64,000 nt of DNA from Blastococcus saxobsidens DD2 (lineage in GTDB: Bacteria; Actinomycetota; Actinomycetes; Mycobacteriales; Geodermatophilaceae): assembly GCF_000284015.1 (NCBI RefSeq), contig NC_016943.1:909541-973540 (forward strand), read 5' to 3'. The notes under the pieces were generated by a model. The model worked only from the letters and a program-made list of their open reading frames with translations, ran no database searches and had not been told where the DNA came from. A program made the position numbers and the translations under genes. Shown here piece by piece: positions 1 to 9,827 of the stretch (the first letter of the stretch is position 1; each line of letters begins with the position of its first letter).

Positions 1-301
1 TGTCGACGTTCTCGACAAGGCGTGCATCGACGAGTGTCCGGTGGACTGCATCTACGAGGGCGACCGGATGCTGTACATCCACCCCGACGAGTGCGTCGAC
101 TGCGGGGCGTGCGAGCCGGTGTGCCCGGTCGAGGCGATCTACTACGAGGACGACGTCCCGGACAAGTGGAAGGACTTCTACAACGCCAACGTGGAGTTCT
201 TCTCCGACCTGGGGAGCCCCGGCGGCGCCGCGAAGACCGGCAAGATCGGCAAGGACCACCCCCTCGTGGCCGCCCTGCCGCCGCAGGGCGAAGAGCACTG
301 A
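1..301 (+). CDS. fdxA: 7Fe ferredoxin FdxA, 5'-truncated by the window edge
   Basis: This is the C-terminal ~99 residues of a small bacterial 7Fe-type ferredoxin, a soluble low-potential electron carrier. The reading frame is open from base 2, so the gene starts before the window. The visible cysteines are CIDECPVDC and then CVDCGACEPVCP near the middle, the second being the standard 4Fe-4S ligand set. The acidic and aromatic tail (YYEDD, then DKWKDFY and NVEFF) is typical of actinobacterial FdxA. dapC starts 5 bases after the stop, so the two are probably cotranscribed. The fdxA-dapC pairing is common in actinobacteria. The missing N-terminus should hold the first cluster cysteines. Confidence 0.95.
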   Translation, partial: VDVLDKACIDECPVDCIYEGDRMLYIHPDECVDCGACEPVCPVEAIYYEDDVPDKWKDFYNANVEFFSDLGSPGGAAKTGKIGKDHPLVAALPPQGEEH

Positions 302-306
302 CGGCT

Positions 307-1419
307 GTGCCGGCAGGGCCCTCCCGGGCTCTGCCGGACTTCCCGTGGGATTCCCTGACCGCGGCGCGGAACCGTGCGGCCCAGCACCCCGGCGGCGTGG
401 TCGACCTGTCGATCGGCACGCCGGTCGACGACACCCCGGGTGTGCTCCGCGCGGCCCTCGCCGAGGCCGCTGACGCGCCCGGCTACCCGACGGCCCTGGG
501 CACCGCCGCGCTCCGTACGGCCGCGGCGGGCTGGCTCCGGCGGCGCCTGGGGGTCCAGGTCGCCGACCCGGTGGGTGCGGATCCCTCGGTGATCCCGACG
601 GTCGGTTCCAAGGAGCTCGTGGCGCTGCTACCCACGCTCCTGGGTCTGCAGGGCAGCGCGACCACCGTGGTCGTCCCCGAGGTCGCCTACCCCACCTACG
701 AGGTGGGTGCGGTCCTGGCCGGGCTCGCGGTGCGCCGCGCGGACACCCTGCCGGCCGACGCGGCCGGCATCTCCCTGGTCTGGCTGAACTCCCCGGGGAA
801 CCCGCACGGCCGGGTGCTCACCGACGACGAACTGCGGGCCTGGGTGGCGTGGGGACGTGCCCACGACGTCCCGGTCGTGGCCGACGAGTGCTACATCACC
901 CTCGGCTGGGACGTGGCGCCGCGGTCGATCCTGCACCCCGCCGTGGCGGGGGAGGACCACACCGGCCTCCTGGCGGTGCACTCGCTGTCCAAGCAGTCGA
1001 CCGCGGCCGGGTACCGCGGTGGCCTGCTCTCCGGCGACCCCGCGCTGGTGCGCCGGGTCTGGGAGGTGCGCCGCCACCTCGGTCTGCTGGTGCCGGGTCC
1101 GGTCCAGGCCGCGATGGCTGCCGCCTTCGACGACGACGCGCACGTCGACGCCCAGCGCGAGCGGTACCGCGGCCGGCGGGAGCGGCTGGCGGCCGCCGTG
1201 CGGGCCGCCGGGATGCGGATCGACCACTCCGAGGCCGGGCTGTACCTGTGGGCCACCCGCGACGAGGACTGCTGGGGCACCATCGACCGGTTGGCCGCCC
1301 TGGGGATCGTCGTCGCCCCCGGCAGCTTCTACGGTCCCGCGGGCGCCCGCCACGTCCGGCTGGCGCTGACCGCCACCGACGAGCGGATCGTCGCGGCGGT
1401 CGAGCGACTCACCGCCTGA
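307..1419 (+). CDS. dapC: Succinyldiaminopimelate transaminase DapC
   Basis: This is a fold-type I PLP aminotransferase of 370 aa. It should convert N-succinyl-2-amino-6-ketopimelate to N-succinyl-L,L-diaminopimelate in lysine and peptidoglycan-precursor synthesis. The PLP lysine is in SLSKQSTAAGYR, about K229. NSPGNPHG and the DECY motif are the usual PLP-pocket elements. The N-terminal LPDFPWDSL is typical of actinobacterial DapC. The GTG at 307 is chosen because the frame upstream only overlaps fdxA out of phase, and a GAAGAG lies about 11 bases before it. dapD and dapE lie 5-6 kb downstream. A strong bidirectional hairpin follows the stop. Confidence 0.93.
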   Translation: MPAGPSRALPDFPWDSLTAARNRAAQHPGGVVDLSIGTPVDDTPGVLRAALAEAADAPGYPTALGTAALRTAAAGWLRRRLGVQVADPVGADPSVIPTVGSKELVALLPTLLGLQGSATTVVVPEVAYPTYEVGAVLAGLAVRRADTLPADAAGISLVWLNSPGNPHGRVLTDDELRAWVAWGRAHDVPVVADECYITLGWDVAPRSILHPAVAGEDHTGLLAVHSLSKQSTAAGYRGGLLSGDPALVRRVWEVRRHLGLLVPGPVQAAMAAAFDDDAHVDAQRERYRGRRERLAAAVRAAGMRIDHSEAGLYLWATRDEDCWGTIDRLAALGIVVAPGSFYGPAGARHVRLALTATDERIVAAVERLTA

Positions 1420-1454
1420 CAGCAGGGGCCCCTCACCCCGGCGCGGACAACGGA

Positions 1455-1486
1455 AGAGGGGCCGGTCCCGGAGGACCGGCCCCTCT
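1455..1486. terminator. Bidirectional hairpin terminator between dapC and the secreted protein gene
   Basis: A 14-bp perfect stem (AGAGGGGCCGGTCC and its complement) closes a 4-base CGGA loop. It lies between two convergent genes ending at 1419 and 1504, so it can serve both. There is no long T-tract, which is usual in high-GC actinobacteria. Confidence 0.85.
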
Positions 1487-1503
1487 CGTCTACCGCTCAC
1501 GGA

Positions 1504-3243
1504 CTACTTCAGGATGAAGTTGGCCGTCTGCTTCGAGCCGTCCGCCGTCGTGACCGTCACCGCGTAGCAGCTGCCGGGCTTCTTGGGGGTCGCCCAGTTC
1601 TGGATGAACTGGCCGGCCGTGGTGTCGAAGCGGAGGCTCGTGCCCCCGGTGGAGAGGATCTCGATCTCGTCGGTGGTGGCCGCACCGCTCGGGCAGGTGA
1701 TCGCCTTCGCCGTGAAAGCCGCGCCGATCCCGGCGGTCGTGGTCAGCTCGGTGGAGCCGGCGAACACCTCGAACTTGAGCGGAACCGTGCTGCCGCCCTT
1801 GACGGTGTTCCACACGCCGTTCATGTCCACCGGCGAGTACAAGCCGTTGAGGGTCCACGCCGAGACGGTGTACGTCAGCCTCTCCGTGCCGGTCCGCCCG
1901 GCGACGTCCGTGGCGGTGGCCGTCAGGGTGTGCGTCCCGACCGCGGTGCTGTAACCGGTGACCACGCAGCCGGCCGCGCCGGAGCCGGTGGCCGTGTCTC
2001 CGGCGGTGCAGGTCGGTGCCGGCGGGACCGTGCCGAAGTAGACGGAGCCGATGCTGCCGTCGAACCCCGCCGTCGGGTCGGTCAGGTCGACGTCGATCCC
2101 GGAGACGGCGTCGGTGGCGGTGTTGCCGGCCCAGTCGGTAGCAGTCCCGGTCACGGACTGGCCTGCACCCTCGCCGAGGGTCGTGCCGGCCGTGCAGGAC
2201 TGGATGCCGGACCCGCCGGCGTCGTCGCAGGCGAAGCTGATGGTCGGCGCGGTCCGGTACCAGCCGTTGCTCCCGTCGGGCGCGGTCGGGGAGATGCGGC
2301 CTTCGATCGTCGGGTCGCCGGTGTCCACGATCGTGTAGGTCGCGCTCGCCGTGTCGGCGGCGAGGCCACCCTCGTCGGTGTAGTCGCAGGTCGCCGTCTG
2401 GCTGCCCAGGCCGTGCGACAGGGTGCCGGTGACCACCGCCGCCGGGGAGCTGTTGCCGTCCTCGGCGTCGGTGACCTCGCAACCGGCCGTCGGGGCGGTG
2501 CCGATCTCGTAGGAGGCCCCGTGGGCAACGCCGGTGACGGCGACGGAGGGCTTGGTGTTGGGCGGAGCAACGATGGTGTAGCTCGTGCTCGCGCTGCCGC
2601 GGAGGCCGCCGGCGTCGGTGACCGAGCAGGTGACGGTGACGTCACCGAGGCCGTCGACCAGCGCGTCGCGGTTCACCACCGGGGTGGCGGTGAGGCCCGG
2701 CTCCTGCGCATCGGTCACGGAACACCCGGCGGTCGGCTCCGAGCCGATGACGTAGCTCGTGCTGTCGATCCCGGTGACGGACACGGTCGGGGGTGTGTTG
2801 GGCCTGGTCACGGTGATGGGGATGCTGACCTGGTTGTTGTAGCCGCCTCCCCCGGCCGGGCTGGACTGGATCGTGACGGTGGCCGTCCCGCTCTGCGCCG
2901 TGGCGCTCGCGGTGAAGGTGATGGTCTTGTCCACGCCACATCCCGTGATGCTCAGCGGATCCGGGTTCGCGGTGACCCCGCTGGGCGTGACGATGTCCAG
3001 GACCAGGGGATTCTCGCCGGTGTCCCAGTTGCATCCCGGGTCGGTCACGGCGCCGTCGGAGTTGTTGCCGATCACCTTGATGTTGGCCGTACCTCCTGTG
3101 GCAGAGCCGGCGACGAGCGTCACGCCTGTGCTGCTGTTCACGATGTCGTCCTGGATGTTGTCGGCCCAGGCGATCCCGCCGCCGGCCACGACGAGGCCTG
3201 CGGTGAGTCCCGCGACGGCCTTGGAACGCGTGAGCGTCCGCAT
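1504..3243 (-). CDS. Secreted multi-domain protein with Ig/HYR-like modules and a C-terminal PxKF domain
   Basis: The protein has 579 aa. A signal peptide is clear (MRTLTRSK, a hydrophobic stretch, then AWADN), so it is exported. After an N-terminal domain of about 110 residues come four modules of about 75-85 residues. The first two are alike (PTVSVTG..., SYVIG or SYEIG, AGC.VTDA..., then a second Cys) and resemble HYR/Ig-like bacterial surface repeats. The last ~115 residues contain LYSPVDMNGVWNTVKGG followed by VPLKFEVF, matching the PxKF domain of actinobacterial secreted proteins. A GGGAG ribosome site precedes the ATG. No LPXTG or membrane anchor is seen at the C-terminus. The ligand is unknown; adhesion or envelope attachment is inference. 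It follows a two-component pair on the same strand. Confidence 0.85.
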   Translation of the reverse strand: MRTLTRSKAVAGLTAGLVVAGGGIAWADNIQDDIVNSSTGVTLVAGSATGGTANIKVIGNNSDGAVTDPGCNWDTGENPLVLDIVTPSGVTANPDPLSITGCGVDKTITFTASATAQSGTATVTIQSSPAGGGGYNNQVSIPITVTRPNTPPTVSVTGIDSTSYVIGSEPTAGCSVTDAQEPGLTATPVVNRDALVDGLGDVTVTCSVTDAGGLRGSASTSYTIVAPPNTKPSVAVTGVAHGASYEIGTAPTAGCEVTDAEDGNSSPAAVVTGTLSHGLGSQTATCDYTDEGGLAADTASATYTIVDTGDPTIEGRISPTAPDGSNGWYRTAPTISFACDDAGGSGIQSCTAGTTLGEGAGQSVTGTATDWAGNTATDAVSGIDVDLTDPTAGFDGSIGSVYFGTVPPAPTCTAGDTATGSGAAGCVVTGYSTAVGTHTLTATATDVAGRTGTERLTYTVSAWTLNGLYSPVDMNGVWNTVKGGSTVPLKFEVFAGSTELTTTAGIGAAFTAKAITCPSGAATTDEIEILSTGGTSLRFDTTAGQFIQNWATPKKPGSCYAVTVTTADGSKQTANFILK

Positions 3244-3410
3244 GAGATGTCTCCCGAGATGTAGGGCTCGTTGCGGAGCCCGGGTTCCCGCGGTGGTTTC
3301 GCTACTCGCTCCCCGGGGCCCAAGCGACCAGATGGAGGCCCCGGATCAGTGCGTCACGGTCTGACAGGCGGAACGCTACGAACCCGCAGGTCATGGCCAC
3401 AATGGCCGTC

Positions 3411-3446
3411 GCGTTGAGATGCCTCGACGTTGAGGAGTCTCAACGC
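3411..3446. promoter_or_regulatory. Large interrupted dyad between the response regulator and the secreted protein gene
   Basis: The outer arms GCGTTGAGA and TCTCAACGC are perfect 9-bp complements. They enclose CCTC/GAGG around a GACGTT centre, with a 2-base mismatch on each side. The dyad lies just after the response regulator stop (3468) and about 170 bases before the secreted protein start (3243), on the minus strand. It could end the regulator transcript or act as an operator for the secreted protein; the sequence alone does not decide. Confidence 0.55.
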
Positions 3447-3467
3447 GGGCCCCCGACCGGGGATCGA

Positions 3468-4136
3468 TCAGCGGGGCGGTTCGCTGCTGCCGCTCCCACC
3501 GCGGGCGAGTCGGACGGCGGCCTCGCGGTCCGGGACCCGCAGCTTGCGCAGGACGGCGGAGATGTGCGTGCGCACGGTCACCTGCGCGACGAACAGCCGG
3601 CCGGCGATCTCCTCGGTCGACAGCCCCTCCGCCATCAGGTCGAGGATCTCCGCCTCCCGCTCGGTGAGTCGGACGGCGCTGCTGCGGTTGGGCAGCGAGA
3701 TCTTGCGGCGCGCCGGCGGCTGGAACTCCTGGACGACCTTGCGCACCAGCCAGCGGGGCAGCACGGATTCACCGGCCAGTACCGACCGCAGCGCCGGCCC
3801 GAGGCGGGAGGGGGCCATCCCCTTGGCCAGATATCCGGACGCGCCGGCGCGCAGGGCGGCGAAGAGGTCCTCGTCATCGGCTGAAGCGGTGAGCATGACG
3901 ACCGTCGTGTCCGGTAGCGCCCGGATGATGTCGGCCGCCGCGACGATACCGCTTCCCGGCATGTGGATGTCGAGCAGGCAGACGTCGGGCCGGTGTCGGG
4001 TCGCGGCCGCCACGGCGGCCTCGGCGGTGCCCACGTCGGCCAGCACCTCGCAGTCCTGCTGTTCGAGGGCTTCCCGGACGCTCTGCCGCGTGGGCACGTG
4101 GTCGTCGGCGATCACCACGCGGAGGACGCCGCTCAT
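3468..4136 (-). CDS. NarL/LuxR-family response regulator
   Basis: This is a 222-aa DNA-binding response regulator. The receiver domain (about 1-120) has the acidic pair at ADDH (about 11-12), the phosphoacceptor D56 in LLDIHMPG and the conserved Lys in YLAKG. The C-terminal LuxR-type helix-turn-helix (about 150-215) starts LTEREAEILDLMAEGLS and ends VRTHISAVLRKL. The ATG at 4136 overlaps the TGA of the upstream histidine kinase as ATGA, so the two are translationally coupled. The nearest downstream gene on the same strand encodes the large secreted protein, a plausible target. Confidence 0.93.
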   Translation of the reverse strand: MSGVLRVVIADDHVPTRQSVREALEQQDCEVLADVGTAEAAVAAATRHRPDVCLLDIHMPGSGIVAAADIIRALPDTTVVMLTASADDEDLFAALRAGASGYLAKGMAPSRLGPALRSVLAGESVLPRWLVRKVVQEFQPPARRKISLPNRSSAVRLTEREAEILDLMAEGLSTEEIAGRLFVAQVTVRTHISAVLRKLRVPDREAAVRLARGGSGSSEPPR

Positions 4137-5542
4137 GGCCACCTCACCGTCACTGTCGTCCCCTCGCCCGGCACGGAGGAGATGTCGAGTGCTGCGCCGA
4201 CTCCCTGGGCGCGCTCGCGCATGCTCGTCAACCCGAACCCCCCGGCGGCCCTGGTGGAGGCGTCGAAGCCCCGGCCATCGTCCCTCACGCTGACCTGCAG
4301 CGGTTGCGCGGTGAGCCGGACCTCGATCCGCGACGCCCCGCCGTGACGGACGCCGTTGTGCACGGCCTCGGACACTATGCGAAGAAGGGCCTCCTCCACG
4401 GCGGGATCGACCTCCGTCGTCTGGTCCAGACCGGTGACGATCTTGATGTCGTGCCGGTGCGCGAGTTCGTCGACCACCCGCTCGAGGGCGGCCGGGAACG
4501 CTTCGCCCACCGGCCGGGTCAGGGCGGAGATGGCGCGTCGGGCCTCGTCGGCAGCCCGCCCGGCCGCGGCGGTGATGCGACGGGCGATGTCGACGTCCTG
4601 GTCGGCCGCCAGTCGCTGCGCCTGGGCCCGGATGTAGGTCAGCTCTTGTGCGAGGCCGTCGTGCAGGTCCCGGGCCATGCGGCGCCGGTCCTCGAGGACG
4701 GCGGCCCGTGCCCGCACCGCCCAGTACGAACGGATCTCGCGGCTGGCGCCGATGAGCATGAAGACGAAGAAGCCCAGCCGCAGGAGGTCCCCGGTGTAGA
4801 CGAAATCCGAGTACAGGGAGGGGAAGAGGAGGTAGTGCACCCGCGAGAACGCGGCGAGCACGCATCCCGCACCGACCCAGCGCATGAGCTCATCCCCGCC
4901 CCGCAGTGCGCGCCAGGTGAAGGCCACGGCGGCCACCGTGTACAGGACCGCACCGACCGCCTGGGCGACGAGCACCACCGGGTGGGCCACCAGACGGGGC
5001 CTGCTGGCGTCGGGCAGCGCAAGCGCCGGATCGACCGTGGGCGGCAGGCCGTCGGCGAGCAGCGTGGCGGCCACGGACACGACCACCACGAGCGCGGCGA
5101 TCGACATGGCTGCCGACACTGCGTGCCAGCGGCGAACCCGCCGCTCGGCGGGGGCCAGGGCGGCGAGGGTGAGCACGAGGGTGCCCACCAGGCGGATGAG
5201 CAGGGCCTGCCACCGGTGGAGCTCGTCACCGGAGGCGAGGGCGACCGCCGACGGGAGAGCGGTGAGCACGAGGTTCGCCGTGGCCACCGTGCACAGCGCG
5301 AGGAGCAGGAGCAGGTCCTGCCAGCGCCGGCTCTCCCGGTACCGCCCGTAGATAAGATAAGCAACGAGGAGGGCGATGAGCGCGTTCGTCGTCTCCAGCA
5401 CCACGTGGAGAGCCGGTGCCGGGTAGGCGAACCGCACGAACGGCAGCACGGCAACGGCCACCGTCGCGACTGCGGCCACCGCGGCGGTCCAGGCGACGAG
5501 CGCGACGGCGGGCGGCCGCTCCTCGAACCTCGTCGTGGACAT
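4133..5542 (-). CDS. Membrane sensor histidine kinase, HisKA_3 type
   Basis: The protein has 469 aa. Its N-terminal ~275 residues are almost all hydrophobic helices (about eight segments, with short loops) and no obvious extracellular domain, so sensing is probably within or at the membrane. The H-box reads RRMARDLHDGLAQEL with the phospho-accepting His at about 294, the NarX/DesK type. The HATPase domain has the N-box (SEAVHNGVRHGG) and the G-box (DDGRGFD). The start at 5542 is the first Met before the hydrophobic region; the upstream frame is Arg-rich and unlikely to be translated. The gene overlaps the response regulator by 4 bases. The stimulus is unknown. Confidence 0.9.
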   Translation of the reverse strand: MSTTRFEERPPAVALVAWTAAVAAVATVAVAVLPFVRFAYPAPALHVVLETTNALIALLVAYLIYGRYRESRRWQDLLLLLALCTVATANLVLTALPSAVALASGDELHRWQALLIRLVGTLVLTLAALAPAERRVRRWHAVSAAMSIAALVVVVSVAATLLADGLPPTVDPALALPDASRPRLVAHPVVLVAQAVGAVLYTVAAVAFTWRALRGGDELMRWVGAGCVLAAFSRVHYLLFPSLYSDFVYTGDLLRLGFFVFMLIGASREIRSYWAVRARAAVLEDRRRMARDLHDGLAQELTYIRAQAQRLAADQDVDIARRITAAAGRAADEARRAISALTRPVGEAFPAALERVVDELAHRHDIKIVTGLDQTTEVDPAVEEALLRIVSEAVHNGVRHGGASRIEVRLTAQPLQVSVRDDGRGFDASTRAAGGFGLTSMRERAQGVGAALDISSVPGEGTTVTVRWP

Positions 5543-5696
5543 CAGGAGCAAGGTTAGGGGCCTGCTCGGTCCGGTTGGCCGCGGCCACCGGAATCCGGCC
5601 CCGTGTCTCACCCGGACGAGGTGGACGTGAACCGTGGGTTGTCGCGCGCTGCGCAGACGAGCCCGCAGCAACCTGCGAACAGCGGCCGGAGACGGA

Positions 5697-6395
5697 TCAG
5701 GAGCAGGTGAGGGTATCGGCCGCCACGGCCGCCGTCAGCTGCTGCGCCATGCCCTCCCACTGCTGGTACAGCTCCGGGTAGGCCGAACGCTGCACCGCCT
5801 GCGCCACCTCGGTGAGCCGCCCGGCGTCCCAGCCCGGGACTGTCACCAGCCGGTCGTAGAACTGACCGGCGGCGTAGACGGGGTCCCGTACCTGCTCCGA
5901 TGTTCCCCAGCCCTGCGAGGGGCGCTGCTGGAACAGCCCGAGGGAGTCGCGATCGCCGTAGTCGAGGTTGCGCAGCCGCGACTCCTGCTGCGCGGTGGCC
6001 AGCGCGATCACGACCGCGCGGTCGGGCAGGCCCCGGTCACGCCCGACCTGCGCGATCGTGGCGGCGTTCATCGCCTGTTCGGCGGTGACGGCGACCGAGC
6101 CGTCAGGAACCGTGCAGGTGCCGGTCGCCGCGGCGATCGGGTTCTCCTCGGCGCCCCGGGCGACACCGGCGAACACGGCCGCGGCCACCAGCAGCGCCGG
6201 CCACCAGCGGGCGACGCCGTGGGCTCCGGGCGACCGGCGAGCGCGGGTCGCCGGCCGACCGGCCGGTGGCCGCCGCCGGCCGGCTCCATGGGTGCCGCTC
6301 CGGCGGGTGTCGTTGCGGCGGGCGGCCGACCGCGCGCGAGTGGTGCTGCGCGCCCGGGCTGTGGCAGGGCGCGTCGCGGTGCGGGGGCTGCTCAT
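5697..6395 (-). CDS. Membrane-anchored lysozyme-like protein
   Basis: The protein has 232 aa. The first ~73 residues are extremely basic (Arg/Thr/Ala-rich) and probably cytoplasmic. One membrane helix follows (WWPALLVAAAVFAGVA), then an extracytoplasmic domain. That domain has AMNAATIAQVGRDRGLPDRA, then TAQQESRLRN and SLGLFQQRPSQGWG, the pattern of the lysozyme-like/transglycosylase superfamily, with the Glu in QQES as the likely catalytic residue. Two Cys (TGTCTV and the C-terminal TLTCS) could form a disulfide. Cell-wall remodelling is inference. It lies downstream of dapD on the same strand, 71 bases away. Confidence 0.8.
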   Translation of the reverse strand: MSSPRTATRPATARARSTTRARSAARRNDTRRSGTHGAGRRRPPAGRPATRARRSPGAHGVARWWPALLVAAAVFAGVARGAEENPIAAATGTCTVPDGSVAVTAEQAMNAATIAQVGRDRGLPDRAVVIALATAQQESRLRNLDYGDRDSLGLFQQRPSQGWGTSEQVRDPVYAAGQFYDRLVTVPGWDAGRLTEVAQAVQRSAYPELYQQWEGMAQQLTAAVAADTLTCS

Positions 6396-6466
6396 CACGC
6401 CAGACTCTAGGTGCCGTTCCTGGCCACTCCCCTGGAACGCCCGCCCGTGGGGGGAGTGCTGCTCCT

Positions 6467-7447
6467 TCAGTTCGCGTGCAGCTCCGCGTTCAGCGCGCCC
6501 CAGGTGCCCTTGCGGACGACGACCTCCAGCGCGCCGCTGACGCTGTTGCGCCGGAAGAGCAGCCCATCGCGGCCGGACAGCTCGCGGGCCTTGACCACCG
6601 AGCCGTCGGGCAGCGTGACCCGCGAGCCGCCGGTGACGTAGCACCCGGCCTCGACGACGCAGTCGTCGCCGAGCGAGATGCCGATGCCGGCGTTGGCGCC
6701 CAGCAGGCAGCCCGTGCCGATCGAGATCGTCTCCTTGCCGCCGCCGGAGAGGGTGCCCATGATCGAGGCGCCGCCGCCGATGTCGCTGTCCGCGCCGACC
6801 ACGACGCCGGCGCTGATCCGGCCCTCGACCATCGACGGCCCCAGCGTGCCGGCGTTGAAGTTCACGAAGCCCTCGTGCATGACCGTCGTGCCCTCGGCCA
6901 GGTGCGCGCCCAGGCGGACGCGGTCGGCGTCGGCGATGCGCACCCCGGTGGGGATGACGTAGTCGACCATCCGCGGGAACTTGTCCACGGAGAAGACGGT
7001 CACGTGGCCGACGGCCGCCCGCAGGCGGTGCGCGTTGAACCCGGCGGCCGCCACCGGGCCGGCGCTGGTCCAGGCCACGTTCGGCAGCAGCCCGAAGACG
7101 CCGGTCATGTTCGCGCCGTGCGGCCGGATCAGCCGGTGGGAGAGGAGGTGCAGCCGCAGCCACACGTCGTGGGTGTCGACCGGCGGCTCCGCCAGGTCGG
7201 GGATCACCGTGCGGACGGCGATGACCTCGACCCCGCGCGCCTCGTCGCGGCGCACCAGACCGCCGTAGTCGGGGCCGAGCTCGCCCGACAGCTCGAGCGC
7301 ACCCAGCCGTGTCGTCCCCGGGGTGGCGCCCGCGGGGGCCCCGAGCCGGGGCTCGGGGTACCAGGTGTCCAGCACGGTGCCGGACGGGGTGACGGTCGCC
7401 AGACCGGCGGCTACGGCGGAGACGGGGGCAGGCGATGCGTCAGTCAC
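6467..7447 (-). CDS. dapD: 2,3,4,5-tetrahydropyridine-2,6-dicarboxylate N-succinyltransferase
   Basis: This is a 326-aa actinobacterial-type DapD, the step before DapC in the succinylase branch of diaminopimelate synthesis. The C-terminal half is a left-handed beta-helix of hexapeptide repeats ([18 protein letters not shown], then [17 protein letters not shown] and [13 protein letters not shown]). [13 protein letters not shown] is highly conserved in this family. The GTG at 7447 is chosen because a TAGCGT box ends 7 bases upstream, indicating a leaderless mRNA, and because the protein then begins [11 protein letters not shown] at normal family length. It is divergent from dapE. Confidence 0.95.
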   Translation of the reverse strand: MTDASPAPVSAVAAGLATVTPSGTVLDTWYPEPRLGAPAGATPGTTRLGALELSGELGPDYGGLVRRDEARGVEVIAVRTVIPDLAEPPVDTHDVWLRLHLLSHRLIRPHGANMTGVFGLLPNVAWTSAGPVAAAGFNAHRLRAAVGHVTVFSVDKFPRMVDYVIPTGVRIADADRVRLGAHLAEGTTVMHEGFVNFNAGTLGPSMVEGRISAGVVVGADSDIGGGASIMGTLSGGGKETISIGTGCLLGANAGIGISLGDDCVVEAGCYVTGGSRVTLPDGSVVKARELSGRDGLLFRRNSVSGALEVVVRKGTWGALNAELHAN

Positions 7448-7454
7448 GACGACG

Positions 7455-7460
7455 ACGCTA
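7455..7460 (-). promoter_or_regulatory. -10 box of dapD, leaderless type
   Basis: TAGCGT on the minus strand ends 7 bases before the dapD GTG. That places the transcription start at or next to the start codon. The 73-bp gap to dapE therefore holds two divergent promoters. Confidence 0.6.
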
Positions 7461-7506
7461 CCCAGCCGCACTCCGCGCCGGGGCGGCCGGGCGGGACCGC
7501 GCCCCC

Positions 7507-7512
7507 TAGGCT
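7507..7512 (+). promoter_or_regulatory. -10 box of dapE, leaderless type
   Basis: TAGGCT ends 8 bases before the dapE GTG at 7521, and no Shine-Dalgarno sequence is present between them. Confidence 0.6.
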
Positions 7513-7520
7513 CGGCAGGC

Positions 7521-8629
7521 GTGAGTGCCCAGCCAGATCTCGACCTGTCCTCCGACGTCCTCGCGCTGACCCGCGCCCTGGTCGACGCGCCCTCGGTGTC
7601 GGGCAGCGAGACCGCGCTCGCCGACGCGGTGGAGTCCGCGCTGCGGGCCCTGGGTGGGCTGGAGGTCGAGCGGGTCGGCGACGCCGTCCTCGCCCGCACC
7701 AACCTCGACCGGCCCACCCGGGTGGTGCTGGCAGGCCACCTGGACACCGTGCCCATCGCCGACAACGTGCCCAGCCGGCTCGACGTGGCCACCGGCCGGC
7801 TCTACGGCTGCGGCACCAGCGACATGAAGTCCGGCGACGCGGTCATGCTGCGGCTCGCCGCGGTCTTCGGCGTGCCGGGCGCGCAGCCCGCGCACGACCT
7901 CACCTTCGTCTTCTACGACAACGAAGAGGTCGAGTCGGTCAAGAACGGTCTCGGCAGGGTGGCCCGGGAGCGCCGCGGCTGGCTCTACGGCGACCTCGCC
8001 ATCCTGCTCGAGCCGACCGACGGCGAGATCGAGGCCGGCTGCCAGGGCACGCTGCGCGCGGTGCTGTCGACGACGGGCCGGCGGGCGCACAGCGCGCGCA
8101 GCTGGCTGGGGGAGAACGCCATCCACGGGCTGTCCGGGGCGCTGGCGGCGCTCGCCGCCTACCGGCCGCGGGAGGTGGAGATCGACGGCTGCACCTACCG
8201 CGAGGGCCTCAACGCGGTGGGCATCTCCGGAGGGGTCGCCGGGAACGTCATCCCCGACGAGTCGGCCCTCACCGTCAACTTCCGCTACGCCCCTGACCGG
8301 GACGAGGACGCCGCGGAGGCGCACGTCCGGGAGGTCTTCGCCGACGCGACCGCCTCCGGCGCGACGCTCACCGTCGTCGACAACGCCGGAGGAGCCCTCC
8401 CCGGCCTGGCCGAGCCGGCCGCGGCGGCGTTCGTCGCCGCGGCGGGCCGCCCGGCGCGGGCCAAGCTCGGCTGGACCGACGTCGCCCGGTTCGCCGCGTT
8501 CGGCATCCCGGCGATCAACTACGGGCCCGGGGACCCCCAGCTGGCCCACACCCGCGAGGAGCACGTCCTCGTCGACCGGTTGCAGCCGGCCGTGGACGCG
8601 CTCACCGCCTACCTGTCCCGGAGCAGCTC

Positions 8630-8633
<4 letters not shown>
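7521..8633 (+). CDS. dapE: Succinyl-diaminopimelate desuccinylase
   Basis: This is a 370-aa M20-family di-zinc amidohydrolase that should release succinate from N-succinyl-L,L-diaminopimelate. Metal-site motifs are [18 protein letters not shown] (bridging Asp), YDNEEVE (catalytic Glu pair) and [10 protein letters not shown]. The dimerisation domain lies at about 175-290 ([10 protein letters not shown], with the His that contacts substrate). The C-terminal His ligand is in the [14 protein letters not shown] region. The GTG at 7521 follows a -10 box directly. The stop overlaps the next start as ATGA. Together with dapC and dapD, this shows that the succinylase branch of lysine synthesis is used. 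Confidence 0.95.
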
Positions 8634-9457
<824 letters not shown>

Positions 9458-9458
9458 G

Positions 9459-9827
9459 GTGCTCTCCTTCCTCGTCTTCGTCGTCGCCGTCGTGCTGGTC
9501 GGCGGGGCCCTGTTCCTGGTGGCCGCGCTGCTCCTGGGCCGGGGGGAGACCCAGCCGCCGGCCGAGCCGGACCGTTCCCCGGTCGAGCTGCCCGAGCACC
9601 GCCGGGTCACCTCCGACGACGTCCGGGCGCTGCGCATCGCGGTGACCGTCCGGGGATACCGGATGGTGGAGGTGGACTGGCTGCTCGACCAGCTGGCGCA
9701 GACCCTGGACGAGCGGGACGCGGAGATCACCGCGCTGCGCGCCGAGCTCGCCGCGCGCACCCAGCAGGAGACACCGACCGACCCCGGGGTCGCGTCGCCG
9801 GACGGAGAAGGAGACCGCGATGCGTGA
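9459..9827 (+). CDS. DivIVA-domain-like single-pass membrane protein
   Basis: The protein has about 122 aa. It opens with one hydrophobic helix (LSFLVFVVAVVLVGGALFLV) and a short charged linker. A DivIVA-like segment follows (VRALRIAVTVRGYRMVEVDWLLDQLAQTLDERDAEI), shown by the sub-motifs VRGYRM.EVD and LLDQLA. The rest is a predicted coiled coil. This resembles Mtb Rv1209, which occupies the equivalent position. The start is uncertain: GTG at 9459 follows the LOG stop by one base, while GTGs at 9405 and 9417 would overlap that gene. A role in positioning wall-growth proteins is inference from the domain. Confidence 0.8.
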   Translation: MLSFLVFVVAVVLVGGALFLVAALLLGRGETQPPAEPDRSPVELPEHRRVTSDDVRALRIAVTVRGYRMVEVDWLLDQLAQTLDERDAEITALRAELAARTQQETPTDPGVASPDGEGDRDA

